A stretch of DNA of 64,000 nucleotides from CALKZN01 sp050633785 (GCA_050633785.1 JBOEHE010000061.1:1-64000); one strand, 5' to 3'. Positions 52,232 to 61,668 are shown, counted from the first letter of the stretch. Translations and numbers: made by a program. The notes: a model not told the origin generated them from the sequence alone.

Positions 52232-52637
52232 CCAATTTATCTCCTTCCATTTTTCATCACTCCTTAGAAAATAATGTAACACGTAATAGCTTTTATATCC
52301 ATTTGCCATAAACCCTGGGTATATAATAGAGCATGACTGTCTCAGTGCATTCTGGAAGTGATTATGATTATGTTTTTATTGTGTAAATGGCAATATAGTT
52401 GTTGCTGAAAGCCATCAGTGTTTTGATAAGCTGTTGAGTGTGAACAGGCCCTGGAGTTATTTCGGCTGGTTGTGGCCTTGGATGAGAAATTGAAAATAGC
52501 GGTTGTTGGAGTGATTGGTTTTCAATTGGTGTATGGAAACTATTGGGGAGATCTATGAAGCATAAATACAAGAATATGATGATTAATTGGACTTTGGTGG
52601 CGGAAACGACTTTCAGTGCGTTCGAGGTAACTGTGTT
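52232..52637. other. Non-coding divergent region
   Basis: 406 bp between the secreted-protein gene (minus strand) and the YdjM-like gene (plus strand). A TATAAT-like box lies at 52322-52327, but no -35 box is correctly spaced. A 26-bp motif at 52437-52462 (core TGTGAACAGGCCCTGG) also occurs at 49-74 of the window, 23 of 26 identical. No gene was seen. Confidence 0.5.
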
Positions 52638-53204
52638 ATGACACTGGGTGCACATCTATTAATGAGTTGGCTCTCTACAGTGGAGTTGGTAAAACATAGA
52701 AGAGAAAGAACTCTGATAGCCTTGTCAGGTGTGGCGCCTGATTTAGATGGCTTGGGAATAATTGTGGATAAATTAACCGGCAGTACAGATTATTACCTCA
52801 GGTTTCATCATTGTATAGGACATTCACTTCTGTCGGCCTTTCTTATTGCCGGTATTGCGACTTTTTTTGCAAAATCACAAAAGAAGTTGGTGGGAATGAT
52901 GTCATTTATAATAGTTCACCTGCATATTCTCTGTGATGTACTTGGCTCTAAAGGCCCGGATGGGTTTCAATGGCCAGTATATTATCTATATCCAATTGAT
53001 TTGGATTTCTACCTTATCTGGGCTTATCAGTGGGAGCTCAGTGCGTGGCCTAATCATTTGGTCATGGCCGTGTTATTTGCCTTGAGCCTGTATTATGCAG
53101 TCAAAAAGAAGATATCATTTATTGAGGTCATCAGCCCTTATTTAGACAGGGAAGGTTTCGCTATATTCCAAAAATATGTTTGCAAAAAAGGCAAAAGGGA
53201 TTAA
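52638..53204 (+). CDS. YdjM-like membrane-bound metal-dependent hydrolase family protein
   Basis: 188 residues from ATG 52638, which has GAGG about 10 nt upstream. The in-frame start 17 codons earlier gives an implausible Gly/Cys leader. Residues MTLGAHLLMSWLSTVEL, ALSGVAPDLDGLG and HHCIGHSLLSAFLIA, together with HLHILCDVLGSKGPDG, carry the His/Asp pattern of the YdjM/DUF457 group of inner-membrane proteins described as metal-dependent hydrolases. Three to four membrane helices are likely. E. coli YdjM is induced in the SOS response, but no LexA box was identified here. The actual substrate is unknown. Confidence 0.7.
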   Translation: MTLGAHLLMSWLSTVELVKHRRERTLIALSGVAPDLDGLGIIVDKLTGSTDYYLRFHHCIGHSLLSAFLIAGIATFFAKSQKKLVGMMSFIIVHLHILCDVLGSKGPDGFQWPVYYLYPIDLDFYLIWAYQWELSAWPNHLVMAVLFALSLYYAVKKKISFIEVISPYLDREGFAIFQKYVCKKGKRD

Positions 53205-53349
53205 TTTTTCTATGCAAGTGTATAGCAATATGTTTTGAGAAAAAGGTTGAAAGCCATTCGGGTTTTTATCAATACCTGAAGGTGTTGCGACTGGTCTAAG
53301 CGTCAAATCAATTGAGCTGGGAACCAGTCGCTTTACTTGTCCGTGATTG

Positions 53350-53817
53350 TTATTTTCCTGATTTTACATAAACAACAATTTTGTCAGCATGCTGTTCGAT
53401 TAAACCTTTGGCAGTGCCGGTTGCTGTTGGGTTTTTTGATACAACTTGAAATTCTCCGACAACATCGCCGCTGCTCTTATCCTTGATGCGGATAGTGCTG
53501 GTAATGTTGTCTGCTCCAGCCATGATGCCAGCCAGAGCTCTGGCGGCGCCGTGCCTCATGCGATAATTGTTGATTGTGACTTCAATCTCTTTATTCGAGT
53601 CTTCGCTGTATAAAGTTGATTCTATGAGTTGTGCTTTCAATCTGTCTTTGAAGATAGACATGCCTTGAGGAGTAACTTCGGCTTCATCTATGATGCTGTA
53701 AGAAAAAGAGTCAGATGCATTATAAACATAGCTTTGATCGACTTTCAGTGATGTGCCAACACAGCCAGTCAAAAGTGCCAGCAAACATGCTGAGCAGAAT
53801 AATTTAAGGTATTTCAT
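53350..53817 (-). CDS. DUF4410-like lipoprotein
   Basis: 155 residues with a lipoprotein signal (LFCSACLLALLTGC, lipid Cys19). The mature part matches the pattern of DUF4410 lipoproteins: VTPQGMSIFKDRLKAQLIES, ITINNYRMRHGAARALAGIMAGAD, and TIRIKDKSSGDVVGEF. These are periplasmic or outer-membrane-anchored proteins of unknown function. It is transcribed alone, convergent with the YdjM-like gene. No terminator was obvious between them. Confidence 0.75.
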   Translation of the reverse strand: MKYLKLFCSACLLALLTGCVGTSLKVDQSYVYNASDSFSYSIIDEAEVTPQGMSIFKDRLKAQLIESTLYSEDSNKEIEVTINNYRMRHGAARALAGIMAGADNITSTIRIKDKSSGDVVGEFQVVSKNPTATGTAKGLIEQHADKIVVYVKSGK

Positions 53818-53994
53818 GGGTTTCCTGTTTTAAATGTGTTTAATATTTTTAAAGAGTCCTGTTCATCTGCCGCAATAATGTCCTGCGCAGAGAGTAAATC
53901 CAGACTGGATTCTACTGGGGTAAGCCTAACATAAGAATTAGCTTCAAGCAGCAGCTATTATTGGACTTGGCTCCATATTACAACCTCTCGGCAG

Positions 53995-54483
53995 CTATTG
54001 TTGTTTATTTTCGGTGGGAACAAACAGGCCTACTTTGGCTGAATCCATCACTACGCTGGTATGAAATCCCCTGATATTGCTGTTGTTAAATAAAAACTTT
54101 TTTGAGAATTCGTTATATTCGTCCATATCAGTTGCAGTAACGATTAAAATGCAATCTGCATTACCGGTGATGAAATAACACTGTTGTACCATGTCATTTT
54201 TGTTGACTTCTTTCTTGAATAAATCAAATAAGTCCAGCTTGTCTCTTTCCATCGTTATGGCAACTACGAATGTCATTGTTCGTCCGACTGACTCGGGTGC
54301 TATGACTGAAATGTCTGAAATTATGGTCCCATTTTCTCGCATACGCTTCAAACGCCGTTGAACTGAAGCAGCCGACAGGCCGATCTTTTCGCCGATGTGT
54401 TCGACTGTTTCACGGCTTTGTTTTTGCACTATATTTAATATTTCTCGATCAAATTTGTCGAGAGAAGTCTGCTTTTCTTTCAT
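53995..54483 (-). CDS. Lrp/AsnC-family regulator of the catabolic cluster
   Basis: 162 residues, the family norm, from ATG 54483; the longer open frame upstream is AT-rich promoter DNA. The N-terminal helix-turn-helix (FDREILNIVQKQSRETVEHIG ... LSAASVQRRLKRMRENG) and the C-terminal ligand-sensing RAM domain (VQQCYFITGNADCILIVTATDMDEYNEF) are clear. Its divergent position, 404 bp from the first enzyme gene, mirrors DoeX, the AsnC-type regulator of ectoine degradation in Halomonas, which senses pathway diamino acids. The same role is likely here, but the ligand is not known. Confidence 0.85.
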   Translation of the reverse strand: MKEKQTSLDKFDREILNIVQKQSRETVEHIGEKIGLSAASVQRRLKRMRENGTIISDISVIAPESVGRTMTFVVAITMERDKLDLFDLFKKEVNKNDMVQQCYFITGNADCILIVTATDMDEYNEFSKKFLFNNSNIRGFHTSVVMDSAKVGLFVPTENKQQ

Positions 54484-54886
54484 ACGCCTTGTTTTCACTA
54501 ACGTTAATAATAGTGTTTTAATGCTGTAGCTTCTGAAGTCGACTTTTTTGTATCGACCATACCTTTCAATATTAATACTAAAGAGTTCAGTAATATATAA
54601 AAAATCACCAAATGGGGTTATTTGATTTAATATTGCGATTTTATATTTTATTGAGAATAAATTTTGCATTTAAGCTGTTTTAATAGATAAATTTAATCAA
54701 CCTCAGTCGATACTATATTTTGCATGATTTAAAACTATTTTTCGTTTTATAAGGGAGATGGTGGAAAAGACGGCTCAGGTTAGACTATTTTGAGAGTGTT
54801 GATGTCAGTAATAGTCAGAAAACAAGGGCCAGTATTCTATTCACTTTATCGCTTGTAAAACCCAGCAAATGTAAGGGGGTATAGCT

Positions 54887-55717
54887 ATGCCTAAAGTGTT
54901 GACGCAGCAACAAGTGGATCAATATCATGAGGAAGGTTTTATAGCGCCGATCGATATTATGTCTGAAGACGAAGCGCTGTCTTACAAACAAAGGCTGGAA
55001 GCCATTGAAAGAGACTATCCCAGCGAAATCAATCCTCAGAACCGCAATAATGCTCATCTCACATTTTCGTGCCTTGATGAACTGGCGCATCACTCAATCA
55101 TTGTTGATGCAGTGGAAGATTTGATTGGTCCTAATATTTCCCTGTGGGGTAGCGTTCTGTTTATCAAGGAGCCACAAACCAAAGGTTTTGTCAGTTGGCA
55201 TCAGGATGCAACGTATATGGGCATTCAGCCACATGACTTTGTCACTCCCTGGTTGGCGTTAACTCCGAGTAATCGAAACAACGGTTGCATGAGTATGATT
55301 CCAGGTAGTCATCGTAATAATATTCGCCAGCATAAAGATACTTTTGAGCAGGATAACATTCTTACTCGTGGACAAGTAGTGGCTGAGGTTGATGAATCGC
55401 AGGCAGTAGATTTGATTTTAAGGCCAGGGCAGATGTCATTGCATCATGCTGAAATTATCCATGGTTCACAGCCAAATCGAAGTAATGATCGCCGTATTGG
55501 TTATGCATTGCAGGCGTATATGCCTGCCCATGCAAAACAGACAGTTGGTGAAAATATATGGTTGGATATTCGTGGTGATAGTCAACGCGAGAACAACATT
55601 GCTTTGAGCCGGCCACAATGTGATATGGATCCAACGGGAGTTTTGAACCGAAAACGGGTCAATGATAATTGGGCGAATATTTTGTATCAGGGTGCTGAAA
55701 AGCAGCGCGCGTATTAA
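54887..55717 (+). CDS. Phytanoyl-CoA dioxygenase (PhyH)-family oxygenase
   Basis: 276 residues of an iron- and 2-oxoglutarate-dependent hydroxylase. Iron ligands are visible in WHQDATYMG (His and Asp) and in the distal LHHAEIIHGSQPNRS; the Arg after it (NDRRIGYALQ) would bind 2-oxoglutarate. Ectoine hydroxylase EctD is a family member, but its own signature around the first iron ligand is not present, so this is a paralogue acting on another substrate or on a related one. It is the first gene of the operon, with GGGGG 9 nt before the ATG. A hydroxylation that opens the pathway is one reading. Confidence 0.8.
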   Translation: MPKVLTQQQVDQYHEEGFIAPIDIMSEDEALSYKQRLEAIERDYPSEINPQNRNNAHLTFSCLDELAHHSIIVDAVEDLIGPNISLWGSVLFIKEPQTKGFVSWHQDATYMGIQPHDFVTPWLALTPSNRNNGCMSMIPGSHRNNIRQHKDTFEQDNILTRGQVVAEVDESQAVDLILRPGQMSLHHAEIIHGSQPNRSNDRRIGYALQAYMPAHAKQTVGENIWLDIRGDSQRENNIALSRPQCDMDPTGVLNRKRVNDNWANILYQGAEKQRAY

Positions 55718-55772
55718 TGGTTTATTTCATGCTAACTAAATGTGTTCTTTGCGATTGTGAGAGGGTAAATAT

Positions 55773-56969
55773 TTGAAACCGTTAATTCCTGATCTGCCCG
55801 TTCAAATGCGAGGCTGGCGCCATGCCATGCACCAACGCCCTGAGATTGGGTTTGATGTCTATGAAACGGCCGATAAAGTAGCTGCTAATTTGCGTAATTT
55901 TGGTTTGGAAGTTCATACTGGAATTGGTCGCTCAGGTGTGGTCGGTGTATTGCGCAAAGGCAACTCTGATCAGGCCATAGGTTTGCGTGCGGATATGGAT
56001 GCTTTGCTTATTCAGGAAGAAAATACATTTGCTCATCGATCGATTAATGACGGTTGTATGCACGCCTGTGGCCACGATGGTCATAGCGCAATGTTGCTCG
56101 GTGCAGCAAAGCAGTTGGCCGAAGAAGGCATTTTTGATGGCACGGTATTTTTTATATTTCAACCTGCTGAAGAAAGCGGCCTCGGCGCTCAGGCAATGAT
56201 CGATGATGGTCTGTTTGAGCGCTTTCCAATGAGCGCTGTCTATGGCATGCATAATATGCCGGGGAAAAAACTGGGCACAATCTCCACGCGTCCGGGTCCA
56301 TTCATGGCCAGTGAAGATACGTTTGCCATTGAGGTGCAGGGTAAAGGAGGTCATGCCTCTCAGCCACATCAGGGAATTGATTCGATGTTGGTTGCCACAT
56401 TTATTGTGCAGTCTATTCAAGCCATCGTGTCCAGGAATATTGATCCTATGGAAACTGCGACAGTTTCTGTGACGCAGATTGCCGGTGATGGTTTAAGCAA
56501 TGTTATTCCTAATCGCGTAACTATCAAAGGAGACTGCCGTTGTTTCAGTCATGAGGTCCGAGACTTGATAGAGCGTCGCCTGGAAGAAATATCTGCGGGT
56601 ATTTGCTCGGCTCATGGAGCAGTATTCAGTTTTCAGTATAACCGGTCTTGCCCTGCGACTATTAATACCAGCATAGAGACCGCTGCTGCAGTGACTGCGG
56701 CTGAAACTATCCTGAATGAATGCGATGTTGATGGTAATGCCAAAGCCGAGACTATTTCTGAAGACTTTGCCTGCATGTTACAGGCAAAGCCGGGTTGTTA
56801 TGTGTTGATTGGGAATGGTGCAGATAGCGTAGGTGGGTGCAAGTTGCACACACCTGATTATGATTTTAATGATGAACTACTCAGCATTGGGGCTGCTTAT
56901 TGGAGCACTCTGGTTGAGCAACAACTTCCGACAAATGGCACATGCCAACAGGAGCGAACGACAAAATGA
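55773..56969 (+). CDS. M20-family amidohydrolase (N-acyl-amino acid deacetylase type)
   Basis: 398 residues from a TTG start preceded by GAGGG at 7 nt. Metal ligands are seen in HACGHDGH, QPAEES, YGMHNMPG and the C-terminal KLHTPDYDFND, all as in the hippurate hydrolase/aminoacylase branch. The central dimerisation domain carries GKGGHASQPHQGIDS. Enzymes of this branch remove acyl groups from amino acids; the DoeB2 type deacetylates N-acetyl-diaminobutyrate in some ectoine degraders. The stop overlaps the following start (ATGA), so it is coupled to the ammonia-lyase gene. Confidence 0.85.
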   Translation: MKPLIPDLPVQMRGWRHAMHQRPEIGFDVYETADKVAANLRNFGLEVHTGIGRSGVVGVLRKGNSDQAIGLRADMDALLIQEENTFAHRSINDGCMHACGHDGHSAMLLGAAKQLAEEGIFDGTVFFIFQPAEESGLGAQAMIDDGLFERFPMSAVYGMHNMPGKKLGTISTRPGPFMASEDTFAIEVQGKGGHASQPHQGIDSMLVATFIVQSIQAIVSRNIDPMETATVSVTQIAGDGLSNVIPNRVTIKGDCRCFSHEVRDLIERRLEEISAGICSAHGAVFSFQYNRSCPATINTSIETAAAVTAAETILNECDVDGNAKAETISEDFACMLQAKPGCYVLIGNGADSVGGCKLHTPDYDFNDELLSIGAAYWSTLVEQQLPTNGTCQQERTTK

Positions 56970-58171
56970 TTAATGTAAGTGGTGTTCTATCTTGCTTTAA
57001 CAACCCAAAAGCAAATGCCTTATTGCCTTATACACCGGCAATGAAACAAATTATATCTGTAGAACACGCAAAAGGTGCTGTTGAAGACTTCAGCAACTGG
57101 CCTGATTACACAGCGACGCCGCTGTATGATTTATCGGGTTTGGCGCAGACCTGTGGTATCGATAAGTTATGGTACAAAGATGAATCCAAACGATTCGAAC
57201 TAAAAAGTTTTAAAGCCTTGGGCGGGGCGTATGCTTTAGCTAAACAATTGCAGAAGTATGTCGAAAATCAGACTGGAGAAATTCCTGGTATTGCCGATCT
57301 GTTCAGCAAAAAGCATAACGATATAATCAAAGGTGTTGTGGTTACCTGCGCAACAGATGGCAATCACGGCCGTTCAGTTGCCTGGGGTGCCATGCAGTTT
57401 GGCTGTCAGTGTGTGATTTATATTCATGAAGATGTGTCGGTCGGCCGGCAAACTGCGATGGAAGCTTATGGCGCCGAAGTGATCAGGGTTGCTGGTAATT
57501 ATGATGCTTCCGTACGTCAGGCGGATAAAGATGCCAAAGAGTTTGAGCGCATTATTATTTCAGATAATAGCTATCCCGGTTATATGGAAATACCGAAAAA
57601 TGTGTTGCAGGGCTATACCGTAATGACCGAGGAAATTGTTTCTCAGTTGGAGGGTGATATCCCAACACATGTGTTTATTCAAGCGGGTTGTGGTGGTTTG
57701 GCTTGTGCGGTTGGTGGCTATTTCTGGGATTTATGGGCAGAGAAGCGCCCTCGACTTATTATTGTTGAACCTGAGAAGGCTAATTGTTTGCAGGAAAGTG
57801 CTATGCGCGGCAGTCCTTATGTCGTTGAGGGTGATCTGGAAACAGTGATGGCTGGATTGTCGTGTGGCGAAGTATCACAACTGGCCTGGGATATTCTTGA
57901 AACCGGCAGCGATGATTTTATAACCTTGAGTGAATCAGCAGTAGCAGACACTATGAAACTGCTCGATCAAGGCGTTGGTGACGATCCTGAGGTTGAAGCT
58001 GGCGAATCTGCGGTTGCTGGTTTGGGAGCATTGATCATTGCCTGTGATAACAATAACCAAAATGACGACCGGAATAAGCTTGGCCTTGATCAAAACAGTA
58101 AAGTGCTGATCCTGGGCACTGAGGGAGCAACAGACCCTGAGGTTTATAAGCGTCTGATGGAGCAGCAGTGA
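56966..58171 (+). CDS. Diaminopropionate ammonia-lyase-like PLP enzyme
   Basis: 401 residues, same length as E. coli YgeX (398), which splits 2,3-diaminopropionate into pyruvate and two ammonia. It has DESKRFELKSFKALGGAYA with PLP lysine Lys83, the phosphate loop TDGNHGRSVAWG, QAGCGGLACAVGGY, and IMAGLSCGE-like PEKANCLQES segments that match the family closely. ATG 56966 is used because of the ATGA overlap with the amidohydrolase and AGGAG upstream. In a pathway for ectoine-like compounds this fold-type II enzyme could stand in for EutB, which acts on hydroxy-diaminobutyrate. The natural substrate needs assay. Confidence 0.88.
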   Translation: MINVSGVLSCFNNPKANALLPYTPAMKQIISVEHAKGAVEDFSNWPDYTATPLYDLSGLAQTCGIDKLWYKDESKRFELKSFKALGGAYALAKQLQKYVENQTGEIPGIADLFSKKHNDIIKGVVVTCATDGNHGRSVAWGAMQFGCQCVIYIHEDVSVGRQTAMEAYGAEVIRVAGNYDASVRQADKDAKEFERIIISDNSYPGYMEIPKNVLQGYTVMTEEIVSQLEGDIPTHVFIQAGCGGLACAVGGYFWDLWAEKRPRLIIVEPEKANCLQESAMRGSPYVVEGDLETVMAGLSCGEVSQLAWDILETGSDDFITLSESAVADTMKLLDQGVGDDPEVEAGESAVAGLGALIIACDNNNQNDDRNKLGLDQNSKVLILGTEGATDPEVYKRLMEQQ

Positions 58172-59382
58172 GTAGTAAGATGGTTGAGCCATTGATTCCT
58201 CCTGTTCGCGGATTTGAACTTGACGAATATGAACGGCGTACAGAACTACTTCAGCAACGTATGGCTGAACTTCAAGTTGATGTGGCATTTTTTACCACGG
58301 AGCCTGAATTCCGTTATTTCAGTGGCTTTAAATCTCAGTTTTGGGAAAGCCCGACACGACCTTGGTTTTTAGTCGTGCCGTCCCATGGTTTACCGGTTGC
58401 GGTGATTCCCGAGATTGGTGTGGCTGGCTTGGAATCAACCTGGATTGAAGATATCCGCAGCTGGAGTTCGCCGTGTCCGGAAGATGATGGTGTTTCTTTG
58501 TTGAGTGATACCTTGCAGGAATTTTCTAAACAAAATCACCGCATCGGTGCTTTGCTGGGACCAGAAAGTCATTTACGCATGCCTGCGTCTAACTTTGCTG
58601 TTTTGCAACAGAATTTGAGTAGCTATGAGATGGTGGATATTGTTGCTGCTGTTCGTGATATTCGCAGTATCAAGTCGGAGGCAGAGATTTCTAAAATACG
58701 TTTTTCCTGTGAGGTAGCAGCAGCCAGTTTTGCCTACTTGAAAGAGCATTTGCGCATAGGAATGACCGAGCGCCAAGCTTGTAAAGCTATGCAACAAGAA
58801 ATGTTGCGTCTGGGAGCTGATGCCTGTCCTTTTCTTATTTCTGCATCAGGCCAAGGCGGCTATGACACGAACTTGCTGTTGGGACCAACAGACCGCCAAC
58901 TCAATTCGGGTGATGTACTGTTTATTGATACTGGTGCCACTTTTGATGGTTACTTCTGTGACTTTGATCGAAATTTCAGCTTTGATGATGGCTCTGGGGA
59001 TGGTGCTGGCGTCATTGCACACAATGCCTACGAGGCAGTGTATAACGCAACAGAGGCGGGTTTGGAGATTGCCGGTCCAGGTCGAACGACTGGACAAGTA
59101 TGGCAGGCAATGTGGTCTGTTCTGGAGCAGGCAGGAGCACAGGGAAACGATATTGGTCGAATGGGGCATGGTTTGGGAATGCAGCTCACGGAGTGGCCTT
59201 CGAATGTTCCAGACGGTGACGTCATTTTAAAACCAGGTATGATTTTGACCTTGGAGCCAGGCATGACATTTGGTTTGGGCAGGATGATGTTGCATGAAGA
59301 AAATATCCTGATTACTGATAATGGTTGTGAGTTACTTCATCAAAGAGCATGGTCAACGATGCCAGTGGTAGGTCAGTTGTGA
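58168..59382 (+). CDS. M24-family hydrolase (ectoine hydrolase/creatinase-like)
   Basis: 404 residues from a GTG that overlaps the previous stop (GTGA) and has GGAG upstream. The N-terminal creatinase-like domain (about 15-150) is followed by the pita-bread domain with all five metal ligands: FIDTGATFDGYFCDFDRNF (two Asp), MGHGLGMQ (His), LTLEPGM (Glu) and LHEENI (Glu). DoeA/EutD ectoine hydrolases are in this superfamily and open the tetrahydropyrimidine ring to N-acetyl-diaminobutyrate. The Ehu-type transporter next door makes a ring-opening or peptidase-like role on an ectoine-like substrate likely, but a true aminopeptidase cannot be excluded. Confidence 0.8.
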   Translation: MSSKMVEPLIPPVRGFELDEYERRTELLQQRMAELQVDVAFFTTEPEFRYFSGFKSQFWESPTRPWFLVVPSHGLPVAVIPEIGVAGLESTWIEDIRSWSSPCPEDDGVSLLSDTLQEFSKQNHRIGALLGPESHLRMPASNFAVLQQNLSSYEMVDIVAAVRDIRSIKSEAEISKIRFSCEVAAASFAYLKEHLRIGMTERQACKAMQQEMLRLGADACPFLISASGQGGYDTNLLLGPTDRQLNSGDVLFIDTGATFDGYFCDFDRNFSFDDGSGDGAGVIAHNAYEAVYNATEAGLEIAGPGRTTGQVWQAMWSVLEQAGAQGNDIGRMGHGLGMQLTEWPSNVPDGDVILKPGMILTLEPGMTFGLGRMMLHEENILITDNGCELLHQRAWSTMPVVGQL

Positions 59383-59472
59383 ATATGAATCTTGATTATT
59401 GTAAATTATTTTCAAGTAAGGCGGTTTCATGCCGCATTCAAAGCAGTGAATTTAGCAACAAGGGCGAATGTG

Positions 59473-60270
59473 ATGCCTGATATTGCAAACATTGGTTTCA
59501 TCGGATGTGGGAAAATTGCTGAGCCTATGGTTCGGTCACTTTCACGACAGTTTCCGAATAGTAACATTGCTGTTTCTCAAAGGTCTGAATCCATATCCAG
59601 TGGCCTTTCTTCTGAATTAGATAATGTAAGATCTGGAGAAAACCAATGGGTGTTGGATGTGTCCGATGTGATTTTTCTGTGTCTTTTGGCGGAGGTTGCT
59701 CAGGAAGAATTGGCGCGTTTACAGTTCAAGGTAGAGCATCGCGTTATCAGTGTTATGGCTGATATCAATTTAATGGATATCAGTCAATTAATATCTCCTG
59801 CACAAAGTCCTTGTTTAACGATTCCTGTACCGTTTATTGAGGCCGGTAACTGCCCTCTCCCAGTGTTTCCGCAGAGCCTGGAATTGGAGCGGTTGTTTGG
59901 TTCTGAAAATAGCGTCATGACTCTTACAGATGAAAAGTCTATGGGGCCACATTTTGCTGCAACCGCTATTTTGTCAACGGTTATGGCACAACTTGATTGT
60001 GTCGGAAATTGGCTGGGCAGTATGACCGGTGATGAGAGGGGAGCTGAGGTTTATGTTCTTAAGTTGGTTTCTGGGTATTTAAACTCATTGGTTGCTGATG
60101 GAAATCAACGTTTTCAAGAATCAATGATGGCTTTGTCTACAGAGGGAGGGTTGAATGTGCAGTTGCTTTTGCATAATAAAAAGTCAGGGATGTTGGATGT
60201 TCTCGAAGCTGGAATGAATGATCTGGGGAGTCGTTTGAGTGACAGAATTAATCAGGAACGAAGGGATTGA
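59473..60270 (+). CDS. Pyrroline-5-carboxylate reductase-like protein
   Basis: 265 residues from ATG 59473, with AAGGG 8 nt upstream. N-terminal Rossmann motif IGFIGCGKIAEPMVRSL and the ProC-like middle (VSDVIFLCLLAEVAQEEL; ISVMADINLMDI) are clear. The C-terminal dimerisation helices, which in true ProC have TVxGS-type conserved residues, are divergent (GMLDVLEAGMNDLGSRLSDR), so activity on pyrroline-5-carboxylate is uncertain. In the pathway it could reduce a cyclic imine formed from a diamino acid. It occupies the position held by the EutC cyclodeaminase-like protein in typical hydroxyectoine clusters. Confidence 0.75.
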   Translation: MPDIANIGFIGCGKIAEPMVRSLSRQFPNSNIAVSQRSESISSGLSSELDNVRSGENQWVLDVSDVIFLCLLAEVAQEELARLQFKVEHRVISVMADINLMDISQLISPAQSPCLTIPVPFIEAGNCPLPVFPQSLELERLFGSENSVMTLTDEKSMGPHFAATAILSTVMAQLDCVGNWLGSMTGDERGAEVYVLKLVSGYLNSLVADGNQRFQESMMALSTEGGLNVQLLLHNKKSGMLDVLEAGMNDLGSRLSDRINQERRD

Positions 60271-60271
60271 A

Positions 60272-60733
60272 ATGAATTTTTATTACACACGAATCAAGCG
60301 TGAATTCGAAGAGATTTTTATTGAGTACGACGAGGAGAAGCCTGTGCTTCTCAGGAATGAGGGGGTCGCGCTAAGGCAATTGCCAGGCAGTGTTTTTTAT
60401 AACGCTTGGTTATCCAACGCCATTACGAATGGTCGTTTTAGAAAAAAATATGCCCATGATAACGTATTGAAAAACAACTGGTCGGTAATGAGAAATGAAG
60501 ATGATGCCAGCTTGGGTCTAAACTTCATCGGAGGTCAGATTGATTCACCTTGGGAAACCAGGTTCAAAAGAAAAAGCAGTATAAATTGGTGGCAGGTATT
60601 TAATTGCCGATTTAATAATGAGGCTTGGTCAACGACTTTGATCTGTAGTCTACCGCTTTTTCGAACATCACTATACGCGAATTTCTTTCGCGATATTAAT
60701 CCATCAACCGTACGGAGGTTACGATGCCTATAA
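60272..60733 (+). CDS. Orphan hypothetical protein within the catabolic operon
   Basis: 153 residues. ATG 60272 has AAGGG 5-8 nt upstream and starts 2 bp after the reductase gene. The end overlaps the binding-protein gene by 10 bp. There is no signal peptide; the sequence is rich in aromatic and basic residues (NAWLSNAITNGRFRKKYAHD, INWWQVFNCRFNNEAW). I do not recognise it. Its place between the enzymes and the transporter suggests a pathway role, but a spurious frame over the leader of the transporter genes is possible. Confidence 0.5.
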   Translation: MNFYYTRIKREFEEIFIEYDEEKPVLLRNEGVALRQLPGSVFYNAWLSNAITNGRFRKKYAHDNVLKNNWSVMRNEDDASLGLNFIGGQIDSPWETRFKRKSSINWWQVFNCRFNNEAWSTTLICSLPLFRTSLYANFFRDINPSTVRRLRCL

Positions 60734-61602
60734 AACAAGCAAAAATGACAAAACTGAAAAGAATGACAAGTACACTCATAGCCGCAAGCTTGGGGCTTGC
60801 ATTGGCTGCAAGCGCTTTCACGGCAACAGCAGGTCCGCTTATGGATCGTATCGACGCAGGAAAAACGATCAGAATCGGCTTTTCTAATGTGCCTATCTGG
60901 GGATATCCTGATAAAAATGGCGATCCAAAAGGGTTTGTCAATGAAATTGCTCTTGGTATTTTGAAAGACATGGGCTATACCAACATTGAAACTACAGTGA
61001 CTGATTGGGGTGGCTTGATTCCTGGTCTTAAAGCTAATCGCTATGACTTAATTACTGGTGGTCTCTACATTCTGAATAGCCGTTGCCAGAACATTGCTTT
61101 CTCTGAACCAATTACCCAGACGGGCGATGCGTTTATCGTGCCTGCTGGCAATCCGAAAGGAATTCATACGTTTAAAGATATTTTGAACAAGAAAGCAATG
61201 ATGGTGACTGCTTCTGGTTACAACACGATTGAATCAGCAAAAAAGGAAGGCTTGGATGATTCGCAAATCATGCAGGTTACTGGCCCTGCTGAAATCCTGG
61301 CAGCTGTTAAAGCTGGACGCGCTGATGCGGGTGGTTTGACGTATTTCGAAGCCAAGTATATGGCTGATGAATCGAATGGTACCATTGATGCAACTGACCC
61401 GGCAGCTTTGCCTGATTGGACGCAGAATTACGTTGGCATCGGATTCCGTTTCGAAGATAATGATTTCATGCAGAAGTTCAATGCAGCATTGGCCAAGTAT
61501 GTTGGTACTGATGAAATGCTTGCCGCAGTGAAAGAGTATGGATATGTTCCAGGAAATCTTCCAGGGGATAAAACGGCAGAATGGGTTTGCGCAAATCGCT
61601 AG
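60724..61602 (+). CDS. ehuB: EhuB-like ABC transporter substrate-binding protein
   Basis: 292 residues with GGAGG 5 nt before the ATG. The signal peptide is STLIAASLGLALAASAFTATAG. The mature protein is a periplasmic binding protein of the amino-acid cluster, and its motifs (TDWGGLIPGLKANRYDLITGGLYI, NSRCQNIAFSEPI, VPAGNPKGIHTFKDI, CANR at the end) follow EhuB, the ectoine/hydroxyectoine-binding protein of Sinorhizobium. The aromatic cage residues of EhuB were not mapped here, so ectoine as ligand is inferred. It is followed by a hairpin that may lower expression of the permease genes. Confidence 0.8.
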   Translation: MPIKQAKMTKLKRMTSTLIAASLGLALAASAFTATAGPLMDRIDAGKTIRIGFSNVPIWGYPDKNGDPKGFVNEIALGILKDMGYTNIETTVTDWGGLIPGLKANRYDLITGGLYILNSRCQNIAFSEPITQTGDAFIVPAGNPKGIHTFKDILNKKAMMVTASGYNTIESAKKEGLDDSQIMQVTGPAEILAAVKAGRADAGGLTYFEAKYMADESNGTIDATDPAALPDWTQNYVGIGFRFEDNDFMQKFNAALAKYVGTDEMLAAVKEYGYVPGNLPGDKTAEWVCANR

Positions 61603-61609
61603 CTTGTTC

Positions 61610-61634
61610 GCGGCGAGCCTGATGGGCTCGCCGC
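61610..61634 (+). terminator. Intra-operon hairpin after the binding-protein gene
   Basis: A 10-bp GC-rich stem (GCGGCGAGCC / GGCTCGCCGC) with a 5-nt loop begins 8 bp after the stop and is followed by ATTATTTCTT. This is common in ABC operons, where it protects the binding-protein mRNA and reduces read-through. Confidence 0.75.
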
Positions 61635-61668
61635 ATTATTTCTTACTCGCTGAAAGGGCTGGCATACT

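Noticed and set aside
54887..55717. Ectoine hydroxylase EctD
   Set aside because: It is a PhyH family member but lacks the EctD signature around the first iron ligands, and no ectABC genes are nearby.
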